Assembly: GCF_015711015.1 (NCBI RefSeq)
Contig: NZ_CP064653.1
Coordinates: forward strand, 1,240,001 to 1,304,000
Direction of reading: 5' to 3'
Length of the DNA: 64,000 nucleotides
Source: Methylomonas sp. LL1
Lineage (GTDB): Bacteria > Pseudomonadota > Gammaproteobacteria > Methylococcales > Methylomonadaceae
Shown here: in pieces, positions 34,354 to 43,540 of the stretch
Position numbering within the stretch: the stretch's first letter is position 1
Layout: every line of letters starts with the position of its first letter
Notes under the pieces: generated by a model
What the model saw: the letters and a program-made list of their open reading frames with translations, nothing else
The model's database searches: none
Told to the model about the DNA's origin: nothing
Program-made: the position numbers and the translations under genes

Positions 34354-36953
34354 CACTCTTCTTCCCCGCCTAAATCGGCATTATCGGTTACTGAATCGTT
34401 GTCTTCGCCTTCCTCTTCATCGTCTTCGCCCAGACCCTCGATCCGGTCGACACCGACGACTTTTTCGCCCTTGTCCAGGCGAATCACCGTCACACCCTGG
34501 GTGTTTCTACCGACAATGGAAATCTCATTGACGCGGGTTCTGACCAGGGTGCCGGCATTGGTGATCAACATGATTTCGTCAGTATCGTTAACCAACACCG
34601 CGCCAACCACCGAACCGTTACGTTCCGAGGTTTGAATGGCGATCAAACCTTGGCCGCCACGCTTATGCTGGGTAAACTCTTCGATACGAGTACGCTTGCC
34701 GTAACCGTTCTCGGTGATATTCAAGACCGTGCCTTCGCTGGAAATAATCAAGGAAATGATTCTCTGGCCTTCCTGCAAGCGCATGCCGCGCACACCGGCC
34801 GCGGTTCTGCCCATGGGCCGCACATCGGTTTCATTGAAACAAACCGCTTTGCCGTCGCTATTGAACAACATGACGTTTTGTTGGCCGTCGGTCAAGGCCA
34901 CGCCAACCAGCATGTCGTTGTCGCGCAAATCGATGGCGATTTTACCCTTGGCCAGCTGGTAGGCAAATTCGGTCAACGGGGTTTTTTTCACCGTGCCGGA
35001 AGCCGTGGCCATGAACACGAATTTATCTTCGCTGTATTCGCGCACCGACAACATGGCGTTGATTTTCTCGCCCTCTTCCAGCGGCAACAAATTCACAAAC
35101 GGTTTGCCGCGCGAAGCCCGGCTGGCCACCGGCAGCTCGTAAACTTTCAACCAATACACTTTACCGCGCGAGGAGAAACACAGAATGGTGTCGTGAGTGT
35201 TGGCAATTATCAACTTGTCGATAAAGTCGTTTTCCTTGGTGGCGGTGGCCGACTTGCCACGACCGCCGCGCCGTTGGGCCTTGTAATCGGTCAACGGCTG
35301 AGTTTTGACATAGCCTTCGTGCGACATGGTCACCACCATGTCTTCCTCGGTGATCAAATCTTCCGCCGACAGGTTGGAATAATCCTGAATGATTTCGGTG
35401 CGTCTGGCGTCCGAATATTGGCCTTTGATTTCTTCCAACTCTTCCCGGATGACTTCCATCAAGCGTACATCGCTGCCCAAGATATGCAAATAGCCGTCGA
35501 TCAATTCCAACAATTGTTTGTATTCGTTGACGATCTTGTCCTGTTCCAAGCCAGTCAAGCGATGCAGGCGCAAATCCAGGATCGCTTGAGCCTGTTCTTC
35601 GGACAAGCGGTAAAAACCGTCGGCTAATCCGAATTCGGCCGCTAAGTTTTCCGGACGCGAACGATCGGCATCGGCTCTATCCAGCAAAGCCGCCACCAGA
35701 CCTGCGTCCCAGGTTTGGCCTAGCAGGCCTACCTTGGCTTCCTGCGGATTAGGCGAGGTTTTGATCAGTTCGATCATCTCGTCGATATTAGCCAACGCCA
35801 CCGCCAAACCTTCCAGGATATGCGCGCGCTCGCGCGCCCGGCGCAAGTTGTAGATGGTTCTACGGGTGACGATTTCGCGCCTATGATCTATGAAGGCCGC
35901 CAGAATTTCCTTCAAATTCATGCAATGCGGCCGGCCGTCCAGCAAGGCCACCATATTGATGCCGAACACGGTCTGCATCTGGGTTTGTTTGTACAGATTA
36001 TTCAACACCACATCGGCCACTTCGCCGCGCCGCAGTTCGATTACCATCCGCATGCCGTCCTTGTCCGACTCGTCGCGCAGACCGGAAATACCTTCCAATT
36101 TGCCCTCTTTGACCAGCTCGGCGATTTTTTCCAGCAAGCGGGCTTTATTGACCTGATACGGCAATTCGGTGGTGATGATGGCTTGCCGGCTACTGTCGCC
36201 GATGTCTTCGAAATGCGAGCGGGCCCGGATGTAAATCCGACCACGGCCGGTGGTGTAAGCCTCATAGATGCCGGAGGCGCCGTTGATGATGCCGGCGGTC
36301 GGAAAGTCCGGCCCCGGCACGATTTGCATCAATTCCGGGATGGTCAGATCGGCATTTTCGATCAGCGCCAGACAGGCGGAGACGATCTCGTTCAGATTGT
36401 GCGGCGGGATATTGGTCGCCATGCCGACCGCAATACCGGAAGAACCGTTGATCAGTAAAGTCGGGATACGGGTCGGCATCACGGTCGGCTCGGATTCCGA
36501 TTCGTCATAGTTGGAGACGAAATCGACGGTTTCCTTATCCAGGTCGGCCAACAGCTCGTGAGCGATTTTCGACATACGAACTTCGGTATACCGCATCGCA
36601 GCCGGCGAATCGCCGTCCACCGAACCGAAGTTGCCTTGACCGTCGATCAGCATGTAGCGCAACGAGAACGGCTGCGCCATTCTAACCATGGTGTCGTACA
36701 CAGCAGTGTCGCCGTGAGGGTGATATTTACCGATCACGTCACCGACGATACGCGCGGATTTTTTATAGGGTTTGTTCCAGTCGTTACCGAGCTCGTTCAT
36801 CGCATATAACACGCGCCGGTGAACGGGTTTCAGGCCGTCTCTAACATCGGGAAGTGCCCTGCCCACGATCACGCTCATGGCGTAATCGAGATAGGATTGT
36901 TTCATCTCGTCTTCGAGATTAACCGGAATAATTTCTTTAGCGAAGTCTGACAT
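34353..36953 (-). CDS. gyrA: DNA gyrase subunit A
   Basis: 866 residues. It breaks and rejoins DNA with GyrB. The catalytic Tyr is in [10 protein letters not shown] (about residue 122). The quinolone region reads [14 protein letters not shown], with Thr at the E. coli Ser83 position, as in Pseudomonas wild type, and Asp87 kept. The C-terminal beta-pinwheel carries the GyrA box QRRGGRGKS. The acidic tail ([11 protein letters not shown]) is typical. It is the first gene of the supra-operon, with a promoter 98 bp upstream. Confidence 0.98.
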   Translation of the reverse strand: MSDFAKEIIPVNLEDEMKQSYLDYAMSVIVGRALPDVRDGLKPVHRRVLYAMNELGNDWNKPYKKSARIVGDVIGKYHPHGDTAVYDTMVRMAQPFSLRYMLIDGQGNFGSVDGDSPAAMRYTEVRMSKIAHELLADLDKETVDFVSNYDESESEPTVMPTRIPTLLINGSSGIAVGMATNIPPHNLNEIVSACLALIENADLTIPELMQIVPGPDFPTAGIINGASGIYEAYTTGRGRIYIRARSHFEDIGDSSRQAIITTELPYQVNKARLLEKIAELVKEGKLEGISGLRDESDKDGMRMVIELRRGEVADVVLNNLYKQTQMQTVFGINMVALLDGRPHCMNLKEILAAFIDHRREIVTRRTIYNLRRARERAHILEGLAVALANIDEMIELIKTSPNPQEAKVGLLGQTWDAGLVAALLDRADADRSRPENLAAEFGLADGFYRLSEEQAQAILDLRLHRLTGLEQDKIVNEYKQLLELIDGYLHILGSDVRLMEVIREELEEIKGQYSDARRTEIIQDYSNLSAEDLITEEDMVVTMSHEGYVKTQPLTDYKAQRRGGRGKSATATKENDFIDKLIIANTHDTILCFSSRGKVYWLKVYELPVASRASRGKPFVNLLPLEEGEKINAMLSVREYSEDKFVFMATASGTVKKTPLTEFAYQLAKGKIAIDLRDNDMLVGVALTDGQQNVMLFNSDGKAVCFNETDVRPMGRTAAGVRGMRLQEGQRIISLIISSEGTVLNITENGYGKRTRIEEFTQHKRGGQGLIAIQTSERNGSVVGAVLVNDTDEIMLITNAGTLVRTRVNEISIVGRNTQGVTVIRLDKGEKVVGVDRIEGLGEDDEEEGEDNDSVTDNADLGGEEE

Positions 36954-37050
36954 GGGTCCGTGGTTCCAATTCAGCCAAGCGTTTCGGGCTCGACGGGTTA
37001 GCCTGCCGCATCAAATCCATTTTGCGCCGGCATGGCTCGTAAAACCGGCG

Positions 37051-37080
37051 ATTATAGCAAATGCCCGCCAGACTAGTCAG
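37051..37080 (-). promoter_or_regulatory. Probable sigma-70 promoter of gyrA
   Basis: On the minus strand there is a perfect -10 TATAAT (37051-37056) and a -35 CTGACT (37075-37080) with an 18-bp spacer. It overlaps the stop codon of the upstream dienelactone hydrolase gene and leaves a leader of about 90 nt before the gyrA ATG. Confidence 0.6.
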
Positions 37081-37796
37081 GCAAAAATCTCGGCGAAAAA
37101 GTTTTGCATCGCCCGCCAGGAACGCTGATCCGCCGTGGCTTGATAAACGGTGCCGAAAGTGGGGTCGTTGGCCACTGGATTGGTAAAAGCATGCATGGTG
37201 CCACCGTAGACATGCATCTGCCAATCGGCGCCGGCTCGGGTCAATTCGGTTTGCAAGGCCAAGACATGCTCGGGCGGCGCCATGGGATCGTCATGGCCGT
37301 GCAATACCAAGACTTTGGCTTTGATGCGCGGATTAGGCAAATTCTCCGGCGGAACCAGCAAACCGTGAAAAGACACCACGCCGCGAAGTTCCGCTCCGGT
37401 TCTGGCGAAATCCAGCGCACATAAACCGCCAAAGCAAAAGCCCATGGCGGCAATGCGAGTATTATCCGCCCACGGCAGCAGCTTGACACTGGCCAAAGCC
37501 GCATGCAGCCGCCTTTGTAATTTCGCCCTATCCCGCATAAATGGCTGCATCAGCCTGCCGTTTTCCTCCGGCGAACTCCCTCTAATGCCTTTGCCGTACA
37601 TATCAGTGGCGAAAGCCAGATACCCCAGCGCCGCCAACCTTTTAGCCTTGTCGGCCACGAACTCATCCCGCCCAGCCCATGCATGGTGAATCAACACCAC
37701 GGGCCGCATGCCTTCAACGGCATCGTCGTAGGCGAAAAAACCTTGCAGTAAAACCCCATCATCCAAATAGTCGACGGTATTGGATACGATAGCCAT
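37077..37796 (-). CDS. Dienelactone hydrolase-family protein
   Basis: 239 residues, an alpha/beta hydrolase with a Cys nucleophile in GFCFGGLCAL (about residue 118). The triad is completed by Asp in VLHGHDDPMAPP and His in YGGTMHAFTNP. It is cytoplasmic, with no signal peptide. Many genomes carry such genes without any chloroaromatic pathway, so the substrate is open. It lies 17 bp downstream of the tyrosine-phosphatase gene in the same direction. Confidence 0.9.
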   Translation of the reverse strand: MAIVSNTVDYLDDGVLLQGFFAYDDAVEGMRPVVLIHHAWAGRDEFVADKAKRLAALGYLAFATDMYGKGIRGSSPEENGRLMQPFMRDRAKLQRRLHAALASVKLLPWADNTRIAAMGFCFGGLCALDFARTGAELRGVVSFHGLLVPPENLPNPRIKAKVLVLHGHDDPMAPPEHVLALQTELTRAGADWQMHVYGGTMHAFTNPVANDPTFGTVYQATADQRSWRAMQNFFAEIFA

Positions 37797-37812
37797 GGGC
37801 CACTCCCAAAAT

Positions 37813-38298
37813 TTATGTTAATACGCCTTCGCGTTGCAGAAAGTCGAGAAAACCCTCGGATGCGGCTTCCACCATGTCAAGAACACGTTCAAAGCCGTAG
37901 GTACCGCCATAGTAGGGATCCGGTACTTCGCGCTGTTGCAGATGAGGCGCATAATCCAGAAAGTGCCGAATCTTGTGCTTATGCTGATCAGGACAGAGCT
38001 CATACATTATGGCGTGATTTTCATCGTCCATCACCAAGATATGATCGAAGCTTTCAAAGTCATCATCCTTGACCTTACGGGCCTTAAGATGCTTTAACTC
38101 CACGCCTCTATCTCTTGCGGCTTTCTGTGCCCGCAGATCCGGTGCATCACCAACATGATAGGCATGCGTACCGGCCGAATCGACATGAAACACATCGGTT
38201 AAATTGCGGGCGGACAACAGGGAAATAAACACGCCTTCGGCAGTGGGCGAACGACAAATATTGCCCATGCAGACAAATAAAATCTTGATTTTCCTCAT
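37813..38298 (-). CDS. Low-molecular-weight protein tyrosine phosphatase
   Basis: 161 residues. The phosphate loop C-X5-R is FVCMGNICRSPTA (Cys10, Arg16). The general-acid Asp is in VPDPYYGG (about residue 127). No exopolysaccharide or tyrosine-kinase gene is adjacent, so a Wzb/Etp role is not supported. The housekeeping YfkJ/Ltp-type is more likely. It is divergent from the heme chemoreceptor across a 130-bp gap. Confidence 0.94.
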   Translation of the reverse strand: MRKIKILFVCMGNICRSPTAEGVFISLLSARNLTDVFHVDSAGTHAYHVGDAPDLRAQKAARDRGVELKHLKARKVKDDDFESFDHILVMDDENHAIMYELCPDQHKHKIRHFLDYAPHLQQREVPDPYYGGTYGFERVLDMVEAASEGFLDFLQREGVLT

Positions 38299-38428
38299 GG
38301 CTGATAAAGTTTTTTAATTTAGGGTCGATAGATTGTAAGCTATACTCTCGCCGCCTGTCTTTAGCGATGTAGCTAGCGATAGATAGCATTAAGAAAAATA
38401 ATTTTAAAAGCGTTATCAGGAGTTTCGG

Positions 38429-40183
38429 ATGTTGATGATGAACTGGCATTCTGTGGGTGTGAAAGTAGTCGCGATTACCATGGCAGTGCTGACTGTTGTA
38501 GGGATTGGGGTTTTGGTTATTTTTTCGAATGTCCAAAAACAAAACCTTATCGATCGCAAAATCGAGACCTCTCGACAACTACTTTTGGTATCGGAATCCA
38601 TCCGCGATAACGTCGTCAAAAAATGGGAGAGCGGCATCTACTCTCCCGAACAACTGATGCAGTTGACCCAGAATCAAGACAGGGCCAAGAGCAGGGAACT
38701 GATTATTGCCACGGTTCCAACCGCCAATGCCTGGGACGTGATCGAGGCCAAGGCCAAGGAAGGCGGTTTCCGCTTTAAGGCCCCCGCCCTCAATCCGCGC
38801 AACCCTCCACGCAATAATCCCGATGAAATAGAACGTCAGGTTTTGGATAAATTCCAGAGCGATCCATCTTTGAAAGAATATAGCGTCGTAGACGACGAGA
38901 AACAGGAAATTCGCTATTTCAGACCGGTAAAAATGGTCAAACAATGCGAACTCTGCCATGGCGACCCAAGCACTTCACAAGCATTGTGGAATAACGACAA
39001 GGGCCAAGATTTGCTGGGTTATCCGATGGAAAACCGCCGCGCCGGCGACCTGCACGGGGCTTTCGAAATCATTACGCCGTTTGACGTGGCCTTTGCCAAC
39101 TTTAAAACCGAAATGTATTACGCCATCGGCTTTCTGGTGCTGGGCCTGTTTTTGATTGGCAGCACCGGCTATTTTGTAATGAACAATATTATTATCAGCC
39201 CCTTGACCGATCTAGCGTTGAGCTTGCAACAAATCTGCAGCGGCGAAGGTGATTTGCGCGCACGATTGAATGCTTCCGGGAAGTCAGAGTTCGCCTGGGT
39301 TGCCTCCAGCTTTAACTCCTTCGTCAAAAAGATCGCCAAAACAGTCGATGAAATCAGCGTTACCAGTGAAAAGCTGGCCAGCGCCTCGCATAAATTGGCT
39401 ACGATCACCCAAACCACCCAAAAAGGTGTCGAAAGACAGCTGCAGGAAACCACCTTAGTGGCGAATGCCATGAAACAAATGACCGCCACCGTACAAGAAG
39501 TTGCCAGAAATGCCGTCAGAGCTTCGGAAGCCGCCGAAACCGCCGACAGAGAGGCTACCAGCGGCAAGAACATCGTCAATGACGCGGTCAACGGTATTAA
39601 CAGCCTGGCCACCGAAGTCGAAAACGCCGCCAATGTGATCCATGAATTGGAAAACGACAGCAACAGTATCGGCGAGGTGCTGGGCGTGATTCAAGGCATC
39701 GCCGAACAAACCAACCTACTGGCGCTCAATGCAGCCATCGAAGCGGCAAGAGCGGGCGAACAAGGCCGGGGTTTCGCGGTGGTGGCCGATGAAGTCAGAA
39801 CGCTGGCCAGCCGGACTCAGAACTCAACGCTGGAAATCCAAAAAACCATAGAACGCTTGCAAGACCGTGCCAAACAAGCCGTTTCGGTGATGGACAACGG
39901 CCGAAAACGGGCGGCATCCAGCGTCGATCAGGCCGCCTCCGCGGGTGGTTCCATCACGTCCATCAGTGAAAGAATAGACACCATCAACGACATGAACAAT
40001 CAAATTGCCAGCGCGGCGGAAGAGCAAACCGCCGTGGCCGAGGAAATTAACCGCAACATCAGCAACATCAGCCATGTCTCGGAGGAAACCTCATTGGGCG
40101 CCAAAAACACCGCCGACGCCTGTCATGAGCTGCTGGAGCTGGCCAATCAATTGCGTTCCACTGTGGGCAATTTCAGAACCTAG
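38429..40183 (+). CDS. Methyl-accepting chemotaxis protein with c-type heme sensor domain
   Basis: 584 residues. TM1 is at about 12-32. A periplasmic Tll0287-like/DUF3365 domain contains a CxxCH heme motif, QCELCHGDP (Cys173, Cys176, His177). TM2 is at about 229-251, then HAMP ([20 protein letters not shown]). A signalling domain has the conserved hairpin tip [20 protein letters not shown] followed by [15 protein letters not shown]. The heme suggests redox or gas sensing. The ATG has AGGAG 7 nt upstream. It is monocistronic, with a terminator at 40196. No che genes are adjacent. Confidence 0.92.
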   Translation: MLMMNWHSVGVKVVAITMAVLTVVGIGVLVIFSNVQKQNLIDRKIETSRQLLLVSESIRDNVVKKWESGIYSPEQLMQLTQNQDRAKSRELIIATVPTANAWDVIEAKAKEGGFRFKAPALNPRNPPRNNPDEIERQVLDKFQSDPSLKEYSVVDDEKQEIRYFRPVKMVKQCELCHGDPSTSQALWNNDKGQDLLGYPMENRRAGDLHGAFEIITPFDVAFANFKTEMYYAIGFLVLGLFLIGSTGYFVMNNIIISPLTDLALSLQQICSGEGDLRARLNASGKSEFAWVASSFNSFVKKIAKTVDEISVTSEKLASASHKLATITQTTQKGVERQLQETTLVANAMKQMTATVQEVARNAVRASEAAETADREATSGKNIVNDAVNGINSLATEVENAANVIHELENDSNSIGEVLGVIQGIAEQTNLLALNAAIEAARAGEQGRGFAVVADEVRTLASRTQNSTLEIQKTIERLQDRAKQAVSVMDNGRKRAASSVDQAASAGGSITSISERIDTINDMNNQIASAAEEQTAVAEEINRNISNISHVSEETSLGAKNTADACHELLELANQLRSTVGNFRT

Positions 40184-40195
40184 AAGTTTTTTGCG

Positions 40196-40229
40196 AAAAA
40201 GCCTAACGATATAATGCGTTGGGCTTTTT
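40196..40229 (+). terminator. Terminator of the heme chemoreceptor gene
   Basis: AAAAAGCCTAACG-ATATAATG-CGTTGGGCTTTTT is a 13-bp stem with one G-T pair and an 8-nt loop. It ends in five T on the plus strand and five T-equivalent bases on the minus strand, so it may work for both converging genes. Confidence 0.82.
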
Positions 40230-40354
40230 CCGCGCGCTCTACCGTAAATTTTCGCTATGTTAGGCTTCCTTAACTCCGCATGGCATAGGCATGGGTTTAA
40301 CGATTGAATAGTGCCCAATCCATGACAGCACCTTAAGGCTTGCCGCGTGGCGTT

Positions 40355-41380
40355 TCAGGCGGGTAATTGATAGCCTAGTTGTCTAAACAGCTTTAGACAC
40401 ACGCTAGCCACTGCGGAATCATATAAAACCCCACTGTTGTTTTCTATTTCTTCCAGCGCCGCAGCTATCCCCAAGCCCGGACGATAGGGTCGATGCGACG
40501 CCATCGCTTCGACCACATCGGCTACGGCCAAAATCTTGGCTTCAAGCAGAATATCCCGCCCCTTAAGGCCTTGCGGATAACCTGATCCGTCCAGGCGTTC
40601 GTGGTGTTGCAAAATCGCCTGGGAAATCGGCCAAGGGAAATCGATCGATTTCATGATTTCGTAACCTGTTTTTGAGTGTTCCTTGATCAGGTTAAATTCA
40701 ATCTCACTGAGTCGCCTCGGCATACTGAGTATTTCGGCCGGCACCGGAATCTTGCCGACATCATGCACCACGCCGGCCAGATGCAGACCTTCCAATTGAT
40801 CTTCCGCTAACGGTAGCTCCCGGCCGATCGCTACCGCCAGATTGGCGACACGCCGTTGATGGCCCGCAGTATAAGGGTCGCGCATTTCCACGGTGGCGGC
40901 CATGGCCGCGATAAAATCCAACAGACCGGCTCTGAGCTTTTTTTCGCTTTCAACCAGTTTTCCGGTACGCTCGTCCACCAGCTCTTCCAGACGATTGCGT
41001 AGCCGATTGACTTCCAAATGGGTTCTCACCCGCGCCAATAGTTCTTCACGCTGGTAGGGCTTGGTGACAAAATCGACCGCGCCCAACTCAAAGCCTTTGA
41101 CCTTCTCATCAGTGTCGGTGACGGCGCTGACAAAAATCACTGGCACATTATGGGTATCGGCTTGGTGCTTGAGCCTTCGGCAGACTTCATAACCGTCCAT
41201 TTCCGGCATGCAAATATCCAGCAATATCAATTCAGGCGGATTGCCAGCGGCGGAATGCAGAGCCAGCTCGCCGTTGATAGCGGAGCGTACCTTATACCCC
41301 TCCTCCTTTAGCAGGTTAGTCAACAGCTTCAGGGAAGCCGGGGTATCATCAACGACGAGAATTATGCCTTTATCTTCCAT
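40355..41380 (-). CDS. HD-GYP response regulator (c-di-GMP phosphodiesterase, RpfG-like)
   Basis: 341 residues. The receiver domain (about 4-120) has the phosphoacceptor Asp in LILLDICMPEMDG and the Lys in VTKPY. A coiled linker follows. The HD-GYP domain (about 150-335) has HDVGKIPVP for HD and HHERLDGSGYPQGL for the GYP signature, so hydrolysis of c-di-GMP is expected. The cognate kinase is not adjacent. The ribosome site is weak. Upstream is a 565-bp gap to 41945, discussed under the fragment at 41680. Confidence 0.94.
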   Translation of the reverse strand: MEDKGIILVVDDTPASLKLLTNLLKEEGYKVRSAINGELALHSAAGNPPELILLDICMPEMDGYEVCRRLKHQADTHNVPVIFVSAVTDTDEKVKGFELGAVDFVTKPYQREELLARVRTHLEVNRLRNRLEELVDERTGKLVESEKKLRAGLLDFIAAMAATVEMRDPYTAGHQRRVANLAVAIGRELPLAEDQLEGLHLAGVVHDVGKIPVPAEILSMPRRLSEIEFNLIKEHSKTGYEIMKSIDFPWPISQAILQHHERLDGSGYPQGLKGRDILLEAKILAVADVVEAMASHRPYRPGLGIAAALEEIENNSGVLYDSAVASVCLKLFRQLGYQLPA

Positions 41381-41679
41381 TGGTTATTCTCTATTAGCCT
41401 CTAGTGCTCTTAGGGCGATTGCCAGGAATAAAGATACCTGGATGGCGCCGGATTTTTGTCCGCCACAAGGATCGGAAAAGGCTGCAAAGTTGCATACTGC
41501 ATCCTTTTTCGAGCTGCGTCAGTTGGGCAAAGAGACCAGTCAGTCGGGTATAGTTTTCGCGGAAAATGGCCTAAGATGACACGATAGTCAAAATGTTCGG
41601 CACGATGAGCCAAGGCATTCCACGGCTTTTGGTTGTACTATCCCACGCCAGGTGTATAAAAAACCCTATACGCGCGCTT

Positions 41680-41859
41680 TCAAGCACCTTCCAACGAATC
41701 CATCAACTCGTACCGCAATTCATTAGGCAATACTAACAGCATCTTGAGGCTTAATACTACTATATCCTCCGGCGCCTCGGCCTCACTCCACGCACGAACA
41801 ACTCTCGACCGGATGATGATAAGACGACCTTCAACGGAGAATTCGAAAAGAGCGGATAA
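41680..41859 (-). pseudogene. Coding-looking fragment without a start (possible gene remnant)
   Basis: A 59-codon open stretch on the minus strand reads like real protein (EFSVEGRLIIIRSRVVRAWS, then PEDIVVLSLKMLLVLPNELR and ending MDSLEGA). It has no ATG, GTG or TTG near its 5-prime end. A TGA precedes it, and an ATG in another frame (41863) lies just upstream, compatible with a frameshift in a small gene. I do not recognise the family. The rest of the 41381-41945 gap shows nothing I can name. Confidence 0.3.
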
Positions 41860-41945
41860 TCATGTAAAATCATAGGCCGGTTTAGTCAGCCAATTAAATC
41901 GACACTATCCATTATGGAATCAGGCAATTTTTTAAGGGAGACAAA

Positions 41946-42242
41946 ATGCAAAAAGACAAGGGTATGCCTTTATGGGTTTTTCTGGCGTTATCGAGTATCG
42001 AAACTCGCAAAGGCGCACTGATTCTGATCTGGAGCAGTTTGCTGTTTAGCGCTTATTGTATTCCGTGGGTCAATTATTTTGAGAATAATGGTTGGATTAA
42101 AAATTTATTTTTAATCGACGACTGGGAGTGGTTTTCGATGATGCTGCCGATGACACTATGGTATTGGCTCAGCATGAAGTGGGTGGACAAAAACAGGGGT
42201 TGGGGTCTTGCCTCGAATATTCGGGAAGACCAACCGGGGTAG
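41946..42242 (+). CDS. Small membrane protein of unknown function
   Basis: 98 residues. AGGGAG lies 5-6 nt before the ATG. Two hydrophobic segments (GALILIWSSLLFSAYCIPWV, about 29-48, and WFSMMLPMTLWYWLSMKWV, about 62-80) flank an aromatic, acidic loop (NYFENNGWIKN). Tryptophan content is very high. I do not recognise a family with confidence. The layout resembles small inner-membrane proteins found as orphans in proteobacteria. It converges on the PilZ gene with a hairpin between them. Confidence 0.7.
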   Translation: MQKDKGMPLWVFLALSSIETRKGALILIWSSLLFSAYCIPWVNYFENNGWIKNLFLIDDWEWFSMMLPMTLWYWLSMKWVDKNRGWGLASNIREDQPG

Positions 42243-42249
42243 TCTATAG

Positions 42250-42273
42250 TGTAGCCGTGCCGGCATGGCTACA
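42250..42273. terminator. 24-bp palindrome in the convergent gap
   Basis: TGTAGCCGTGCC/GGCATGGCTACA is a continuous palindrome apart from one G-T pair. It sits between the stops of the small membrane protein and the PilZ gene. No T-run follows on either strand, so it may act as a stabilising or weak bidirectional 3-prime end. Confidence 0.4.
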
Positions 42274-42297
42274 TCCGGCTCGTTTACAGCAGCGTTA

Positions 42298-42666
42298 TCA
42301 GCCAATCAAAGCACTTAATTCACGGTTAAGCATGGCGCTGTCGCCAAGATTCAGCTCCACCAATCGACGCAGGTTAGTCATGCTATCGATGTCGATATGG
42401 TCACATTTAAAACCAATTTGGGTACCCGTGCCATGCGAAAATTTGAGCTTCATGGCGATATGTACGTCATCGGATAGACTGAGCATCAAGCTATAAAGAG
42501 TGTCGGTCGATCCAGACCATGGCCGATCAAAACCTAAAAAACATCCTTTTAAGGAAATATCGATAATTTTGCATGGCAAGGCATCATTACCATTCTCCAA
42601 CATAGCCTCGGCGTTGTAGAAAATACGCTGAAAATGCCTTTTATCGTTAACAACTTCTGTCGGCAT
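42298..42666 (-). CDS. PilZ-domain c-di-GMP-binding protein
   Basis: 122 residues, a single PilZ domain. The two binding motifs are RHFQR (RxxxR, about residues 10-14) and DISLKGCF (D/NxSxxG, about 36-43). It is likely an adaptor that changes the activity of a partner when c-di-GMP binds. It lies 4 bp downstream of the FHA protein gene, so the two are in one operon. This links c-di-GMP to phosphothreonine recognition. The window also encodes at least four c-di-GMP metabolic proteins. Confidence 0.88.
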   Translation of the reverse strand: MPTEVVNDKRHFQRIFYNAEAMLENGNDALPCKIIDISLKGCFLGFDRPWSGSTDTLYSLMLSLSDDVHIAMKLKFSHGTGTQIGFKCDHIDIDSMTNLRRLVELNLGDSAMLNRELSALIG

Positions 42667-42670
42667 CGCA

Positions 42671-43315
42671 TTATTCCAAAAAGAACATCATCGGCGTTTT
42701 ATCCACCTCGATAATGTCGTTATTGTGCAACTGCACGGTGTTTTCACCCAAGGGTTGTTTGTTGACCATCAAACCCTCGTGACCCTGTAGGGCCGACATA
42801 TAATATCCATCCTTGCGCCGTGAAATTACAGCCACTCCACCTCCGGATCGGCCCAGGCGGGTCATGGCTTTTTTCAACGGTAAAATACGGCCTATATGCG
42901 GACCATCCATCACCTGTAAATTGGCTTCCTGAAGTTTACCGCCCTCCTCCAGTTTTTGGCTAAGTTCATGCTGATCAACATCACCCGCCGACGCCATCGA
43001 AGTATATTGAGCAAAATCGGCGACTGATTCGGTCGTGTTGTAAACGATATAGTGTTTGCCAATATTGATCACATCGTTGTTTTGCAAATTCCATTCCCTG
43101 GAGGGATGATTATTGACCAATAGCGGAAATTTCTCATTCAACTGCTTGATGACGCAACTGCCGTCCTTAATCACCGCCACTGCATGCGCCGGAGCGACAG
43201 CCAGACTGTCAACCACGAGTTCATTGGAATCATCACGACCGATGTGTACCACACCGGCATCATAAATACCTGAATGAATGGGTTTATCTTTAAAGTAAAT
43301 GGTAAATTTTGCCAT
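42671..43315 (-). CDS. Double FHA-domain protein
   Basis: 214 residues with two forkhead-associated domains, about 1-95 (HIGRDDSNELVVDSLAVAPAHA) and about 130-214 (RLGRSGGGVAVISRRKDGYY). They are joined by an acidic/Ser linker. FHA domains bind phosphothreonine peptides. The first keeps GR and the S/H region, the second is more degenerate. No Ser/Thr kinase gene is near. It is the first gene of a two-gene operon with the PilZ protein. Confidence 0.87.
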   Translation of the reverse strand: MAKFTIYFKDKPIHSGIYDAGVVHIGRDDSNELVVDSLAVAPAHAVAVIKDGSCVIKQLNEKFPLLVNNHPSREWNLQNNDVINIGKHYIVYNTTESVADFAQYTSMASAGDVDQHELSQKLEEGGKLQEANLQVMDGPHIGRILPLKKAMTRLGRSGGGVAVISRRKDGYYMSALQGHEGLMVNKQPLGENTVQLHNNDIIEVDKTPMMFFLE

Positions 43316-43540
43316 TGTTGATTTCTAAAAGTCCCTGCGACCGGATTGTAGTATAGACGCAATAAGCAAGCTTGCAGAGTTATCAATATTTATTTTCAAT
43401 TTCACAATTTGGGAGGCCTGTTAGCGCCGATTCATCAGGAAAAACCGATAAGCCCGAGTCCAAAACCTGTAATATAAACCGCTATCGTTTCGGTGAATTT
43501 ACATTAAAATCAGCCCAGCCACCATACCCAACAGACGACG

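Noticed and set aside
41410-41613. 67-codon minus-strand frame upstream of the HD-GYP gene
   Set aside because: No ribosome site, no domain, atypical composition.
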